The notes under the pieces are model-generated. The model made no database searches. It had not been told where the DNA came from and saw nothing but the letters and a program-made list of their open reading frames with translations. DNA of 19,973 bases from Parachlorella kessleri (Eukaryota > Chlorophyta > Trebouxiophyceae > Chlorellales > Chlorellaceae): assembly GCA_001598975.1 (NCBI GenBank), contig BBXU01001858.1:1-19973 (forward strand). The letters run 5' to 3'. This document shows, one piece after another, positions 1 to 10,705 of this stretch (positions are counted from its first letter, which is position 1; each line of letters begins with the position of its first letter). Made by a program: the position numbers and the translations under genes.

Positions 1-3000
1 TGCACCCGCCCCTGCTCTGCTTCCGCCTCCTCCACCCTCTCCCTCAGCCGCCCAATCTCCTCCCGCGCTGCGCCCAGCCGCGTCTCCGCCGCCGCCGCGG
101 CCGCGTCCAGCTGCGCCTGCAGGTCGGCTGCCAGCTGGCGGGAGGTGGCCAGGTCGTGCTCAGCGCGCTGCAGGTGCTGCTGGAGCGCCTCGGCCTGGGA
201 GACTTCTGTCTGCAGATGGGAGTTCACATCCTGCGGTGGCCAGGGAGTGTTGACTAACTAACACACAAGCGAAATCCCAATGGTGCCCTAAGGGCGGCAG
301 CAAGGCAGGTTGTACGCAGCACGGCAGAGTTGTTTCCGCTGCGCCTCTTCTTGGATGGCGCAGGCTGACGTGCACGCTGACGTCCTGCGGCAGGACGATG
401 AAGAACGTGCACCCACATCCTTGCCCTTGGCAAGCACGGCGGTGCCTCCAACAGCACACACTGGCGGGCTTCTGAGGTTAGCTAGCTACATTGCTAGAAA
501 ACCCTAGAGTGCCTACCTGCAAGCAGCCCAGCTGGTGCCGCAGCGCCTCCAGCTCAGCGACGTGGCCCGCATGCTGTGCCTGGCCTGCCTGCTGCGCGTG
601 CTGCGCCGCCGCCAACCGCTCCTGCAGCTCGTGGACCTCGGTGGCGTGCAGCAGCTTCAGCTGCCGCATCATGTCCTTGGCGTGGACCACCTGCAACATC
701 ACACCCAAGGGTGAGACACAAGCCTTGCCCACCATGGTGAACCACAGGCAGTTAAGTGCGGTCAGGCCCTGGCCCCTGAAACCCCTACAACGTTCCCCCA
801 ATGTATATGGCGTCCTGGCTCACTAAAGACCAGGCACATGCAGCTGTCCCTTGCCTCGCATACCCAAACAACGCATGTAGTGCCAACAAAGCTACCCTGG
901 CCGAGCTTGGCACAGCAGGCCGCACCTCCCTGGACCCCGGCGACCAGCGCACCTCTCAAAGCCCCCGAAGTTTTTATTTTGTAGATACCCTTCAGCCACC
1001 ACCACCTTGCACCTACCCCCTCCCCCACCCTCGGCCCTTAACAGAGCAGATAGACACGCTTGGCACAGATTGCGTTATGCTTGACAAGACCAAGGACACC
1101 TTCTGTGAGCAAATCTACACATAAGCATCAGACCTGAAGCAAGGTCTCACCTCCTCATAGCCAACTGAGAGCTCGCTCTTCAGGCGGGTCACCTCTGCTC
1201 TCAAAGCATCCACCTCAGCCGTGTTGTCTTTGTCTCTGTCATTCTGCATGCAGTGCGCGTTGGCAAACATCTAAATTGGGCCAACAGGTAATAGTTCCTT
1301 TTTGATGGGGATGCAAGTGACAGCAGGGCGGCGGGAAATACCTTGTGGCAGCAAGAAGGGAGCAACACAACAATCTTAGGTTGGACCCAACTGCTGAATG
1401 GCGTGTGACCACCCTGTGTTGAGTCGCCAAGCGCCTTTGGCCTCGTGCTGTTGCCCCTGACAGTAAAGCACATCATCGGCAGCCCTCGGCAGCAGCAAAA
1501 CTTTCTGGGGGGGCACATGGCCAGCAGTGCAAGGAAGACTGCAGCGCCACCGCCTGCTGCCACGCCTGACGCGGGACCCCCAACGGGAACGCCTCTGGTA
1601 CCCGACCAACGGCCTAGCCAAACCCCAGCCAACCTCAGTGTTATAGTCGAATGTTGTGTCGACCCTAGCCATATGGAAGCCCTGACCCTAACCCTCATAT
1701 AACCCTAATCCCTAGCAGGACCCTGACAGGGAGCGGCAACAGCCCGGCCCACCTGGGGTGCAAAGGGCGAGCCGGGGAGCGAGGCCTGCAGCGCCACCAC
1801 CTGCTGCCGCAGCTCCGCGCTCTCCGCCTCGGCGTTGGACAGCTGGCTGCGCAGGGTGGAGACCTGCCAGGAGGGAAGAAGGCAAGCACCGTAAGGCAGC
1901 AAGTGTCAAAATCGATATGCCACAGCACACACAAGTCTTTTTGTTGGCCCCATTTGGGGGACTCACGGCAGCATGGTCAGGTGGCGGTACGCTGTTAGAC
2001 TAGACTAGCACACACAAGTCTGCCAACTTCCACGCCGGCATTAGTAAGCTGGCTGAGCAGGGTGGAGACCTGCCAGGAGGGAAGAAGGCAAGCGCTGTAA
2101 AGCAGTGGTGTCCAGACAAATGTGCAACAGCACACACAAGTCCTCCAACGCCGCGCCAGCATTGAAAAGCTGGCTATGCAGGGTTGAGACCTGCCATAAG
2201 GAACAAGAGCTGTAGGTTTGACACTGCTACAACTGCTAATAGCAGCCCAAGCCACGCCTTCGTGCAGATGCAGCTCCAATCCCCTCCAAAGCCTGAGTAA
2301 TAAGCACATGCTATCTAAAAGAGCATCTTTACCCTCTACCTCACCTCCTCCTGCAACGCCTCCGCCTCCGCCTCTGCCTGGAACACGGGGTTGTCAAACT
2401 CCGAGGGCTGGTCGCCAGATGCGGTGGGGGTGGAGGGGACGGCGGGGGAGGGGAAGGCGATGCCGTGGAGGCTCTCAGCCAGCTGCTCAAGGCGCTCTGC
2501 AGGTGGGCAAGGCAAGAGCAGTGACGTGCAGACTAAAGTACTATATATCAACAAAGTCATTTGTAGCGGTGAGAGGGCAGAGCTCTGTAGGGGAGGGGAA
2601 GGAAACGGGCAAGCCAGTGCAGGGTTGTGGCAGCTGCAGCGTAGATGCTATGGCTTACCAAAGTGAGCAGCAAACAAAATGTCAGCGGCGAGTGCCTTGC
2701 TCTTCACAAGCGGCACCCCAGAACAACCACAAGCAATCCCCTGCCCCTGACGCTGCCACTGTTCACCGCCCCTCCATCCCACCCCACCCCACCCCATCCA
2801 CCCCACCTCTCACAGCATGCCCAGCAGGCAGGTCGCGCGCAGCAGCCGCCATGCTGGCACCAGTGCGAGACAGAGAGGCCAGCCGCGAGTTGAGGGAGTC
2901 CACCTCCTCGTGAAGCCGCTGGTTGTCTCTCTGGGCGCTGTCCAGCTCGCCCTACACCACACACACCATCACGCTTGAACGAGAACAGCAGGCCGGGCAC

Positions 3001-6000
3001 TTTTTGGCAGGGTCAGCTCCACCCTGCAAAGAGCAGACCCCTGCACTGGCAAGCACTGGGAAGTCCCTAGCTCACCTTGCAACAAGGTAGTGGCAGGTGT
3101 TTCCCCCCCACACACACACCCACCCACCCACCCACACACACACACACTCTTCCACACCCACACGAATAAAATGACTAGCCTGAGTATCACCGTACCCTGA
3201 GTGTGTCGATGCTCTCCTCTGCCACCGAGATCGACCGCTCCATGCGCAGCAGCAGCGCCTCCGCCAGGTTGGCGCCACCCGGCGTGCTAGCCGTGGCAGC
3301 GTTGAGGCTGTTAGTCAGCAGCGCCGCCGTAAGCGGCGAGGAAGAAGAGGTGGCCACAGGCTGCAGAGGGGTGGACAGAGCAGAGCCCGAGGGGGAGGCC
3401 TGCACGGCACATTGCACGCTTGGTTTTGCTTGTGACTTCTGGGTTATGCGTCAGACATGCTGGTTACTAGCTGCAATGCCAGCTGATGCTCCGCTGTAAC
3501 CGCTGTAGGGGAGCAGGCCTTGGGGTTGCAGCAGCGCTTGGGCCACAGTTTAGAGGCCCCCACTCTTTGCCGTTGGAGAGGTGGCCAGGTACCAACAAAC
3601 TCGCTGAAGACCTAGGAAAGCCTGTAGCACAGCGTGCCAAGCCCATGACTGCTCCTGCGCAGCTGGAGAAAACAACCCCACATTGACTTGTTGGCATGGT
3701 GATATCACATCCACAGAACCAGGCAGCCTAAGCCACCCTTAGTCACTATTCAGTGCCTCACCGCCGCGGACGCTGCACGCGCTGCACTGCTGAGCTGGCC
3801 CTCCACCTGCGCCAGCCGCTGCGCCAGCTCTCCACCCAACAAGCCTCCACCACCGCTGCCGCGGCTGTGGCCGCTGCCCTCGCCCCCGCTATCGCTCCCT
3901 GCGGCATCACCACCAGCGTCGGCCGCGGCAGCGGCCCCGCCGCTGGCGTGCTCCGCGCGCAGCGCGGCCAGCTCAGCGCCATGCTGCGCCGCGGCGGCGG
4001 CAGCCGCCGCCTCCAGCTCAGCAACCCTGCCGCGCAGCGCTACCGCCTGCTCCTGGTCGTGCTGCGCGGCCTCCAGCTGCTGCTGCCGCGCCGCGGCGGC
4101 CTCCGACATCTTGGCCACCGCCGCCGCCATCTCGGCCTCGCCACGCTGCGCCGCCTCCAGCTGCTGCCGCAGCGCGTCCCGCTCGGCCGCCACCCCAGCC
4201 ACGGCTGCCAGCGTGGCGTTAGCCTCGGCCAGGCCTTGCTCTGCTTCGGCCAGCCGGCGCTGCATGGCATCCCGTTCTTCGTCCGAGGCTGCCAGCTTTT
4301 GTTGGGTGTCTGCTGCAGCCGAGTCCACGCTTTGTTGCAGCTCTGCAAACTGCAGCCGCAGGGCATCCCTCTCTGCCTCAACGACTCCCAACTGCTGCTG
4401 TGCCTCTGCTGAGGCTGACGCATCTCTCTCGCTAAGCTTGGCCAACTGCTGCCTCAAGCCGTCCCTCTCACCTACCACTGCTGCCAGCCGCTCTGTTGCA
4501 GACTCGGCGCTCTGGCCTGCCTCGGCGGCTTGCTGCCTCAGCCCGTCCCTCTCAGCTTCCACTGCTGCCAAACGGTGCTGCACCTTTGCGGCATCAGATG
4601 CTCTGGCATCCTGCACCTCTATTAGCTGCCGCTGCAAAGCATCCCTCTCAGCTTGGACCTCTCCCAACTCCTGCTGTGCTCCGCCCTGCTGGGCCAGCTG
4701 GGCCTCTGCCAGCTGACGTGCTTCGTGCTGAGCTGCCTCCAGCCGGGCCACAGTGTCCTGCATCAGGTGCACCCACAAGGCAGGCAGAACGGTGATGCAC
4801 TGCTCACCCGATGCGGCAGCGGGAGCTAAACAATTGCGCGCACTTCTGCTGTTATCTGCTACACTGTACCGTCAAAGGGGTGAAGGTCTAGTAGGTACTG
4901 AGGTTTTCTCGGATGTGGACACAGGAGTATGTATGGTAGCAGCCTGTGGCTGTGCAGCTTTTACAGTGCACACATGTTATGTTTCACCATGTTTGGTCGC
5001 TCGAGGCAACCTTACCAACACCAGCCACCTGTCAGGTGCGTTTGTTGACATACCTGCAGGGCTGCAATGGTGGAGGCCTGTGCTGCCCGCTCCTCCTCAT
5101 GCTGCCGTTGGCCATCCTCTAGAGACGCCTGCAGCTGTTGGATCACCTGCAGCATGCATGCCATGGGCGCTGCCCTCATTTGAGTCCCACTGGCCTTGCT
5201 ACCATTCCCGGTATTGCAGAAGCCCAAAACATCACTTGTCTAGATGGCGGAGGGCCACACTAATGTGTAGGAGGGCAGAAGGTATTTACACTACAGCCAC
5301 CACGGCCATAACTACTGCCTGACAATGGGGCACAGCGTCCGAACCCCCTGTAGACTGTGCAACACTCCAGCACCACCGTCCACAGCGTGTCCCATCTTCC
5401 ATGGTACTCTACACACCTGTGTTTGCAATCCCCTGCAGTCAACCAGACGTCATAACATCAAGAACTCCCATCCTCCGCACCTCATCATTTTGAGCCGCCC
5501 TGCTTGCCGCACTTTCCAGCTGCTGCTGCAGCGCTTCCAGCTCTGCACCATGCCGTGCATGCTGCGCATAGGCGCCTGCCAGCTCAGCCTGCAGGCCCTC
5601 CAGCTCAGCGGCGTGCTGTGCCTGCTAGGCACAAAGATAACAAAATTGGTATCCCAGCTATGCTGGCATGTTGTGCAAACGCATGCGCCAGCAGCACAGC
5701 ATGGCATAGTGCGCCAGTTTTGCCCAAGCGAGGGTGAGTGCACTAGAAACATTTCTCCCCAACCATCCACCTTACTGCCCAGGCTGACCCCCATTTGGAT
5801 CTTTCCCGCCAAGTTGCATCCAGCATCCCTACAAACACCTGCTAATTACCTCGCCACCGGGCAGCACTCCGCAGCAGGTGCTAGCTACTATGGAACATCA
5901 ACAAGAATGACGCCTGCAAGTCGCACAACTGACGCCCAAAAGGCCACAGCAATACAAGAACCCACTATGCTACACCCTACCACACAAGTACTGACAAATA

Positions 6001-7427
6001 CCCCGCCTGCAAAGGTTCCATTTCCCTGTGGCTGATACACTGTTCTCAAGCCCACACACGTGCGCCCCACCTGCAACCTCGCCTCCAGCGCTGCCAGCTC
6101 ACTACCACTCCGAGCCAGCGGGGTCTGAAACAACTCACTGTCCGCGCTGCCCTGCTGCGCCTGCTGCCGCACCTCCTGCTGCTGTGCCTGCTCCAGCTCC
6201 CGCTGCGCCTCACCAAGTGCGGCCTCTCGCGCCGCCAGCTGTGCCTGCAGCTCTCGCTGCGCCTGCTGCGCCTCGTCCTGCTGCACGCTCTGCGCATCCA
6301 GTGCCGCCGCCAGCTCAGCGCAGAGCGCCTGGCTCGCCACCAGCTCACGCTGCATCATCTGCAGGCTGCTGTGCAAAGCATGCAGGTCGCTCTCGCTGGC
6401 AGCATGGTGCAGTCCGCTGCTGGGCGCATCCTTAGGCTCTCTTGGCTCTGTTGCCGCTTCTGCCTCCCTTGCCGCCGCAGCGGCGGCTGCGGCCGCGGCG
6501 GCAGTGGCGGCCGCTTCTGCGGCAGTGGCTCGCTGGCGCAGGGCGTCCACCTCCTCCTCCAGTCGAGAGATTGTTACAGCTGCTGCCTGCAGTTCAACCT
6601 GGCTGTCCAGCGCCACGCCTGCTGTTGCAGCGGAAGGGCCGGCGCCAGCCCCACCCCGGCTTGCCAGGTCCTCTTGCTGCAGCAGGACAAGCAGGTCAGA
6701 TCACTGGAGCCACGGTGGCCTCCAGCTGGCTCAGGGTTGGCTGCCTCCACTGCTGGCTAAAGGGCTGACAAAGGCGAGCTCCAAGCGTTGGCCCTTCAGG
6801 AAGAGGGGTTGTCCCTCCTTTCCACCAGCCAGTTGAGAACCATTTCATACATACCCTACTCACCAGCGCCTGCAGCTGCTGCTTCAGCTGGCGGTTCTCT
6901 TCCAGCGCCCCATCAGCCGCCCTCAGCCGCTTCAGCATTGACTCGTTCTGGCGCTGCAGCAGCATGACTGCCTCGTCGCTGTGCCCAGCGGGGCGTCCAT
7001 TGCTGCTGGGGGCGCTGCCGCCGCTGGGCCCGCTGGGGCTGCCCAGCAGGTGCGCGCCATCGCCGCCTGCGGTGCCCCAGGGCCACAGGATCGTGAGGTT
7101 GCATCGCACACCTGAGAAGCTGGAGGGTGGAATGCTTGTTGAGCATAGATGCAGTTCAATTAACATTGGTTGTACCTTTAAATCAGGCCACCCGCTGCCG
7201 CAGGGCCATCCCAGCGGGCTAGTTCATAACCCTGCTGGGCCCTGCCACCCAGCACTGCAAGTGAGCTTGGCAAAGTATCACTGTTGACACCGGTGGCATA
7301 TCTGCTCAATACCTGTGGGTGCCTGGCCCTGCTGTGACCCCCGGCGGGACGATATCTGGTGCTGGGCGCTCTGCACCGCCGACCGGGCCTGGTCGGCCAA
7401 CGCCTTCAGGCGGTCCTTGTTGAACAT
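1..7427 (-). CDS. Long coiled-coil protein, golgin-like, 13 exons, 3' end outside window
   Basis: Exons on the minus strand, 5' to 3': 7427-7313, 7111-6864, 6676-6071, 5621-5481, 5146-5054, 4757-3762, 3399-3196, 2951-2814, 2494-2345, 1863-1753, 1243-1151, 690-517, 230-<1. All junctions are GT-AG and frames join, giving about 1,099 residues without a stop. The start is the ATG at 7427, opening MFNKDRLKALADQARSAVQS, a short amphipathic stretch. Then come a Gly/Ser/Pro-rich linker and long Glu/Gln/Ala/Leu-rich heptads in nearly every exon. The largest exon holds about six 32-residue repeats beginning ERDAL/ERDGL. No catalytic domain is visible. An N-terminal MF plus basic helix followed by long coiled coil recalls Golgi tethers, but a decisive C-terminal domain (for example GRIP) would be off the left edge, so the role is inference. 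Two junctions are ambiguous: exon 2 could begin at 7066 instead of 7111, and the 2814/2494 junction has an in-phase alternative adding three residues. Eleven of twelve introns are phase 0. Confidence 0.82.
1662..1723. repeat. Short telomere-like CCCTAA-type cluster inside an intron
   Basis: Within the intron 1244-1752, several CCCTA-containing units cluster in about 60 bp: gaccctagcc, ccctgaccctaaccctcat, aaccctaatccctag. They are imperfect and irregularly spaced, so this is at most a degenerate interstitial telomere-like patch. Confidence 0.45.
1753..2190 (-). repeat. Three tandem copies of an exon start plus its upstream intron
   Basis: On the minus strand the acceptor and exon start reading VSTL-SQL-NA occurs three times, with acceptor edges at 2190, 2069 and 1863 (spacings 121 and 206 bp). 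The copy at 1863-1753 is a complete 37-codon phase-0 exon ending in a good donor. The copies at 2190 and 2069 share the first dozen codons (VSTLHSQLFNAG and VSTLLSQLTNAG), then diverge into GACTTGTGTGTGCT-type sequence, and their frames differ by one base. The intron directly upstream (TTGCCTTCTTCCCTCCTGGCAG) is also copied, so the duplicated unit spans intron and exon. Whether the two extra copies are ever spliced in is not visible. Confidence 0.8.
2771..2806. repeat. CCCCA-rich low-complexity tract in intron
   Basis: A run of CCCCA units just beyond the 3' edge of exon 2814-2951. On the minus strand it follows the donor GTGAGAGGTGGGG and forms a G-rich intron start. Its length could easily be polymorphic. 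Confidence 0.7.
3103..3148. repeat. C-run, (CA)n and (CCCA)n microsatellite in intron
   Basis: A homopolymer C run is followed by CA repeats, then CCCA repeats, then CA repeats again. It lies in the intron between exons 3196-3399 and 2814-2951 of the coiled-coil gene. Confidence 0.9.
3762..4757 (-). other. Largest coiled-coil exon with internal 32-residue repeats
   Basis: This 332-codon exon is open throughout and flanked by a CAG acceptor and a GTGAGG donor on the minus strand. Residues 37-191 of the exon (nucleotides about 4649 down to 4185) form five consecutive units of 32, 28, 32, 32 and 31 residues. Each begins ERDAL, ERDGL or ERDAM followed by a Q/R-rich heptad, and a sixth ERDALRQQ starts right after. 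The exon's end becomes Gly/Ser/Asp-rich (poor coil), then returns to a short helix. The periodicity indicates that the coil grew by internal duplication. Dense antisense open frames over this exon are a by-product of its biased codon use. Confidence 0.8.
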
Positions 7428-7960
7428 CTAACTACCCACTCCTGCACAAACTTCAATGACTTGGCCCCTCTGCTGCATTTTATGGATGGTTCTGCGTCTT
7501 ATAAAGGACCCTAGAGAGCGGCAGCACGAGACGAGACCATGGGAAAGTCTTTAGGCAGACCTGTCGCTAGAGATTGGGCAGTAGCAGCTTATTGCAATTG
7601 AGCAAATTAGAGGTCTTCTGACTGGATATAGCTAGATAGCAATCTACTAGCACGCCGGCAACAATCCATCCAAGCTATCACTGCCCGTGGCAGGCAGGGC
7701 TAACGAACCACAGCGACGACTCTGTCCAGTAGATGATGCTGCGTTTTATTTTGCGCGTCTCTTTGTCCAACATGCTGCATGTTCCTGCTGTGGTGCTGAG
7801 CTGGCAAGCGAAGCAATTTGATTTGCTTCAACCTGCCAGCTGATTTGCTGCAGGACATGCTGCAAGATCATTTGATCGAGATTGGAAAGAGGCTCCGTTC
7901 GAGGCTTCGAGGCTTCGTCCGTTAGTAGAAGAGGGGACTCCTCCTCAGAGTCACCCGGTC
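7428..7960. promoter_or_regulatory. Divergent intergenic region between coiled-coil gene and F-box/LRR copy A
   Basis: This stretch separates the start codons of two divergently oriented genes and holds no recognisable coding region. A palindromic TTATAA sits near 7498-7506, about 75 bases upstream of the coiled-coil start codon; read on the minus strand it is TTTATAAG, a possible TATA-like element. A small perfect inverted repeat (gaagcaa, 7810-7816; ttgcttc, 7823-7829) lies nearer copy A. From about 7770 the sequence resembles the region upstream of copy B (shared tgtggtgctgagctggca), which marks the approximate left border of the segmental duplication. Confidence 0.4.
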
Positions 7961-10434
7961 ATGAAAGCGCCTCCCCTGCGTGGCACTGGATTGCCCGAAC
8001 TGCCAACAGACGTGCTCCTGCGCATCGTGGATCTCTCAGGGGATGGTCTCATCGAGCAGCAGATTAAGGCCAGGTTCGTCGTGCTTCGGTCTCTGCAGTC
8101 GCAAGTTCATGCCCTCCAGAACCGCTTGCCAGGATACAGCTTTGGGGGTTGGTGTGTTGGGTGCAGGCTGTGCCTGGAGAGCTGCTGCAAGGCGCTGCGG
8201 CTGGGCCTCAGGCACCAAGTCTGGCCGGCAGTTAACCTCCTAAACCTCAAGGCTGTCCGGTGGGCGCTGGAGCGCAAGCCTGTCACACACTGTCTGACAG
8301 TGTATCGCTTTCGTGGAGGAGACACAGCGGTGGGAGAAGTGCTGAAGGCCGTCGTGTCTGTGTCGCGAGAGGTAGGCAGGGTTCGGGGAGCCAGCACCTT
8401 TGTGTGACTGTGTGGTGACGGTGCTGTGGAGGATGGGACACGCTATGCATCGCTGACACTGGCAGCAGTCACTGCTGCTCTCACAACACTTCAGCAAAGC
8501 AGGTCCAGCAGTGATTGGCGGGTGTGAGTGTTTAAGCAGGCCTTCGGCCCACATTTGTTTGGGGAAACCTTGACATCAACGCCCTGTACAGGTGTTAACA
8601 GAGGTGTCGACCGACTATAGCAATGGCATCAGCTTGGAGCGGCCCTTGTCTGCCCTCAGGACGCTCAGCTGCCAGTGCGATTTCACAACCAGCCAGCTCA
8701 GCGCAACCTTCCCCGCCCTCCGGAACCTCCGCTGTAAGGTACTCAACCTCAGCCAGTTCAGCGGCTCCTTGCCCGCCCTCGTGGCGCTGGATTGTTCCAG
8801 TATATAGGGCGTCGAGCAGCTCGGCGCGACCATCCCTGCCATTGGGGACCTCCGCTGCGAGCTACCTGACCTCAGCCGCTTCAGCAGGTGCTTGCCCGCC
8901 CTCCAGGTTCTCCGCTGCGAGGTACTCAACCTCAGCCGGTTCAGCGGGTCCTTGCCCGCGCTCGTTAAGCTGGAGTGTCCCGACTTGTATGGCATCGAGC
9001 AGCTCATTGTGAGCTTCCCCGCCCTTCAGGAGCTTGACTGCGAGGGTCTTGACCTCAGCCGGTTGAACGGGTCCCTGCCCGCCCTTGTTAACCTAAGCTG
9101 TACCGACTTGTCGGGCGTCGAGCAGCTCAGCAGAACCTTCCCCGCCCTCACAGCGCTCTACAGCAGTGGGGAGCATCTTGACTTCAGCCAGCTGAGGGGG
9201 TCCGTGGCTGCCCTTGTCAGCCTTGAGTGTTTCAGTCTCTCCCTTGGCGGGTGCAGCGCCTCCTTCCCAGCCCTGAGGGAGCTGCAGTGCGACTGGATGC
9301 TTCATCTGGAGGAGTGCAGCGCATCCTTTCCGGTTCTTACCGAGCTCTCCTGTGGGTGCGGAGATGACACGTATGGGCAAGTCTTCCTTGGGCAGTCCCG
9401 CGCCTCCTTCCCAGCCCTCACCAGAATCTCCTGCAACATGCTCTACTTTGAGCAGTGCCAAGGCTCCTTCCCGGCCCTCGGTGAGCTTGTGTGCGGTCAA
9501 GATGACTGGCGGGACGATGGAGATTATGGGGTTGTTCAGCTGGGGCAGTACCGCGGCTCCTTTCCCGCCCTAGCGACTGTCGACTGTAGCCATCTGGATC
9601 TTGGGCACTTCAGCGGCTCCTTCCCTGCCCTCACTGCGCTGACAGCCGTAAGTGGGGTTGAAGGCCTGGGGCTGGATGTGATGTGCCCAGCACTGCGGAG
9701 CTTGTGGCTCATCACAGGGTCAAAGGCAGCACAGATGGTGCAGCCGCCGCGGCTGCCGCCCGGCATCACTAAGCTAAGGTGCCACGTCAGCATGTATCCA
9801 GAGTTGGTTAGCCCCCGCATCAGGCAGCTGGAAATGCTCGACTTATGGTCCATCGAGCACGACCTGCCCGCGATGAGCGCTGGCCGAAAAAGACCTGCCT
9901 GGTTGTTGGTTTGTTGCTTGTAATTTGCTAAGTGCTACTGCATTTGCTACCTGGGTGGTTGTTGGCTTTGTAAAGTGCAAGTGTTGAGGATGACCCTCCT
10001 TGTTGGCAGCTGAGGTAGCTTGGCCTGTAGGATGTCGGGCGGCACCTGGCCGAGGTATGAGTACCTGCCTTGCTAGTAGGTGCCGCCTGTGTGGGCGCTG
10101 CCAGATAGTTGATCTTTGCAACACCTCCAACAAACAACCGCAATGAGAGTTTACCCGCGGTGCCCTGCGCTCCTGGTATGGTGGGCTGCAGGGGCTTGAG
10201 GCTGCCGCACACTTGGAGACGCTTCAGCTAATGCTAAACCCCGAGCAGGGAAAAGAGGAGGTGGAGCTGTCCCAGCAGGCGCTTTCGACCCTTGCGCTGC
10301 TCAAGCTCCATCGGTCGCTGAAAAAGGTGGTTGTGTCGAGTGAGTTGAAAGTGTTCTCTCACGCTCAGCACCTAATCCTGGCAGGGATGGGGCTGTGCCC
10401 ACCCCCTACCCCATCCGAGCGCGTCGGTCTTTAG
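7961..10434 (+). pseudogene. F-box/LRR paralogue, copy A, probably decaying
   Basis: Aligned with copy B, the exon equivalents are 7961-8371 (F-box region, with the copy-B first intron retained as 43 in-frame codons), 8592-9872 (LRR, 427 codons) and 10192-10434 (C-terminal exon ending TAG). The opening contains LPTDVLLRIVDL, the start of an F-box, and later CCKALRLGLRHQVW. The LRR region has units of about 21 residues built on FPALxxLxC...LDLSxFSGS. Three defects stand out. An in-frame TAG lies at 8805-8807. The donor after the F-box start is AG instead of GT (8038-8039). The donor ending the LRR exon reads ATGAGC where copy B has GTGAGC (9873), so reading continues to a stop at 9923. Apart from these the frame is open for over 1.3 kb, so decay is recent, or an alternative splice form rescues it. 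A TGTAA lies downstream at 10590. Confidence 0.6.
10192..10434 (+). other. C-terminal exon of copy A
   Basis: An acceptor GGGCTGCAG precedes an 80-codon frame matching the last exon of copy B almost residue for residue: shared blocks LSQ-ALSTLALLKL, SLKKV and LILA-MGLCPPP. It can only be reached if a donor near 9872 works, and the expected GT there is AT. The frame ends in TAG at 10432-10434. Confidence 0.65.
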
Positions 10435-10589
10435 AATCTCTTAGGTATTTGGATTTTTCTGTTGTTGGCACCCCTGAGTTTGTTGTGGGCGCCCAGGAGT
10501 AGGGAGCGGCTGGGGCTAATTTAGCTTAAGCATCCGCGCATTGTTTGCTCATTTGGACTCGCTTGAAGCATAAATTAGGCCAGTGAAGT

Positions 10590-10594
10590 TGTAA
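10590..10594 (+). terminator. Candidate TGTAA poly(A) signal for copy A
   Basis: TGTAA is the standard polyadenylation signal in many chlorophytes. This one lies about 155 bases after the stop codon of the copy A C-terminal exon. A five-base motif occurs often by chance, so support is modest. Confidence 0.35.
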
Positions 10595-10705
10595 CAGGCG
10601 TCCTAGCATTGATGTGCAGTGACGGGTGGCTGCTGTGTGCTTGGCTGCGGGTGTGCTGGTGACAGGCACAGGTTGCGGCTCAAAGCTGTGCCCCCGCCCG
10701 CTTCC

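Noticed and set aside
367..396. Small palindrome gtcctgcggcaggac as an operator or hairpin
   Set aside because: It lies inside an intron of the coiled-coil gene, has only a 7-base stem and no context suggesting function.
3103..3148. CRISPR-like or regulatory array
   Set aside because: The repeats are simple CA and CCCA microsatellite units without spacers.
3753..4716. Long plus-strand open frames opposite the largest coiled-coil exon
   Set aside because: They are antisense shadows of a biased Gln/Ala/Leu/Glu-rich exon, and their translations are low-complexity Arg/Ser/Cys/Leu strings. The minus-strand frame has splice sites at both ends and a clear heptad pattern.
8805..8807. Reassigned TAG codon (stop read as an amino acid)
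   Set aside because: Copy B ends in TGA and copy A's last exon ends in TAG, but only a single internal TAG occurs in the window's long exons. A nonsense mutation or small intron explains it better than an altered genetic code.
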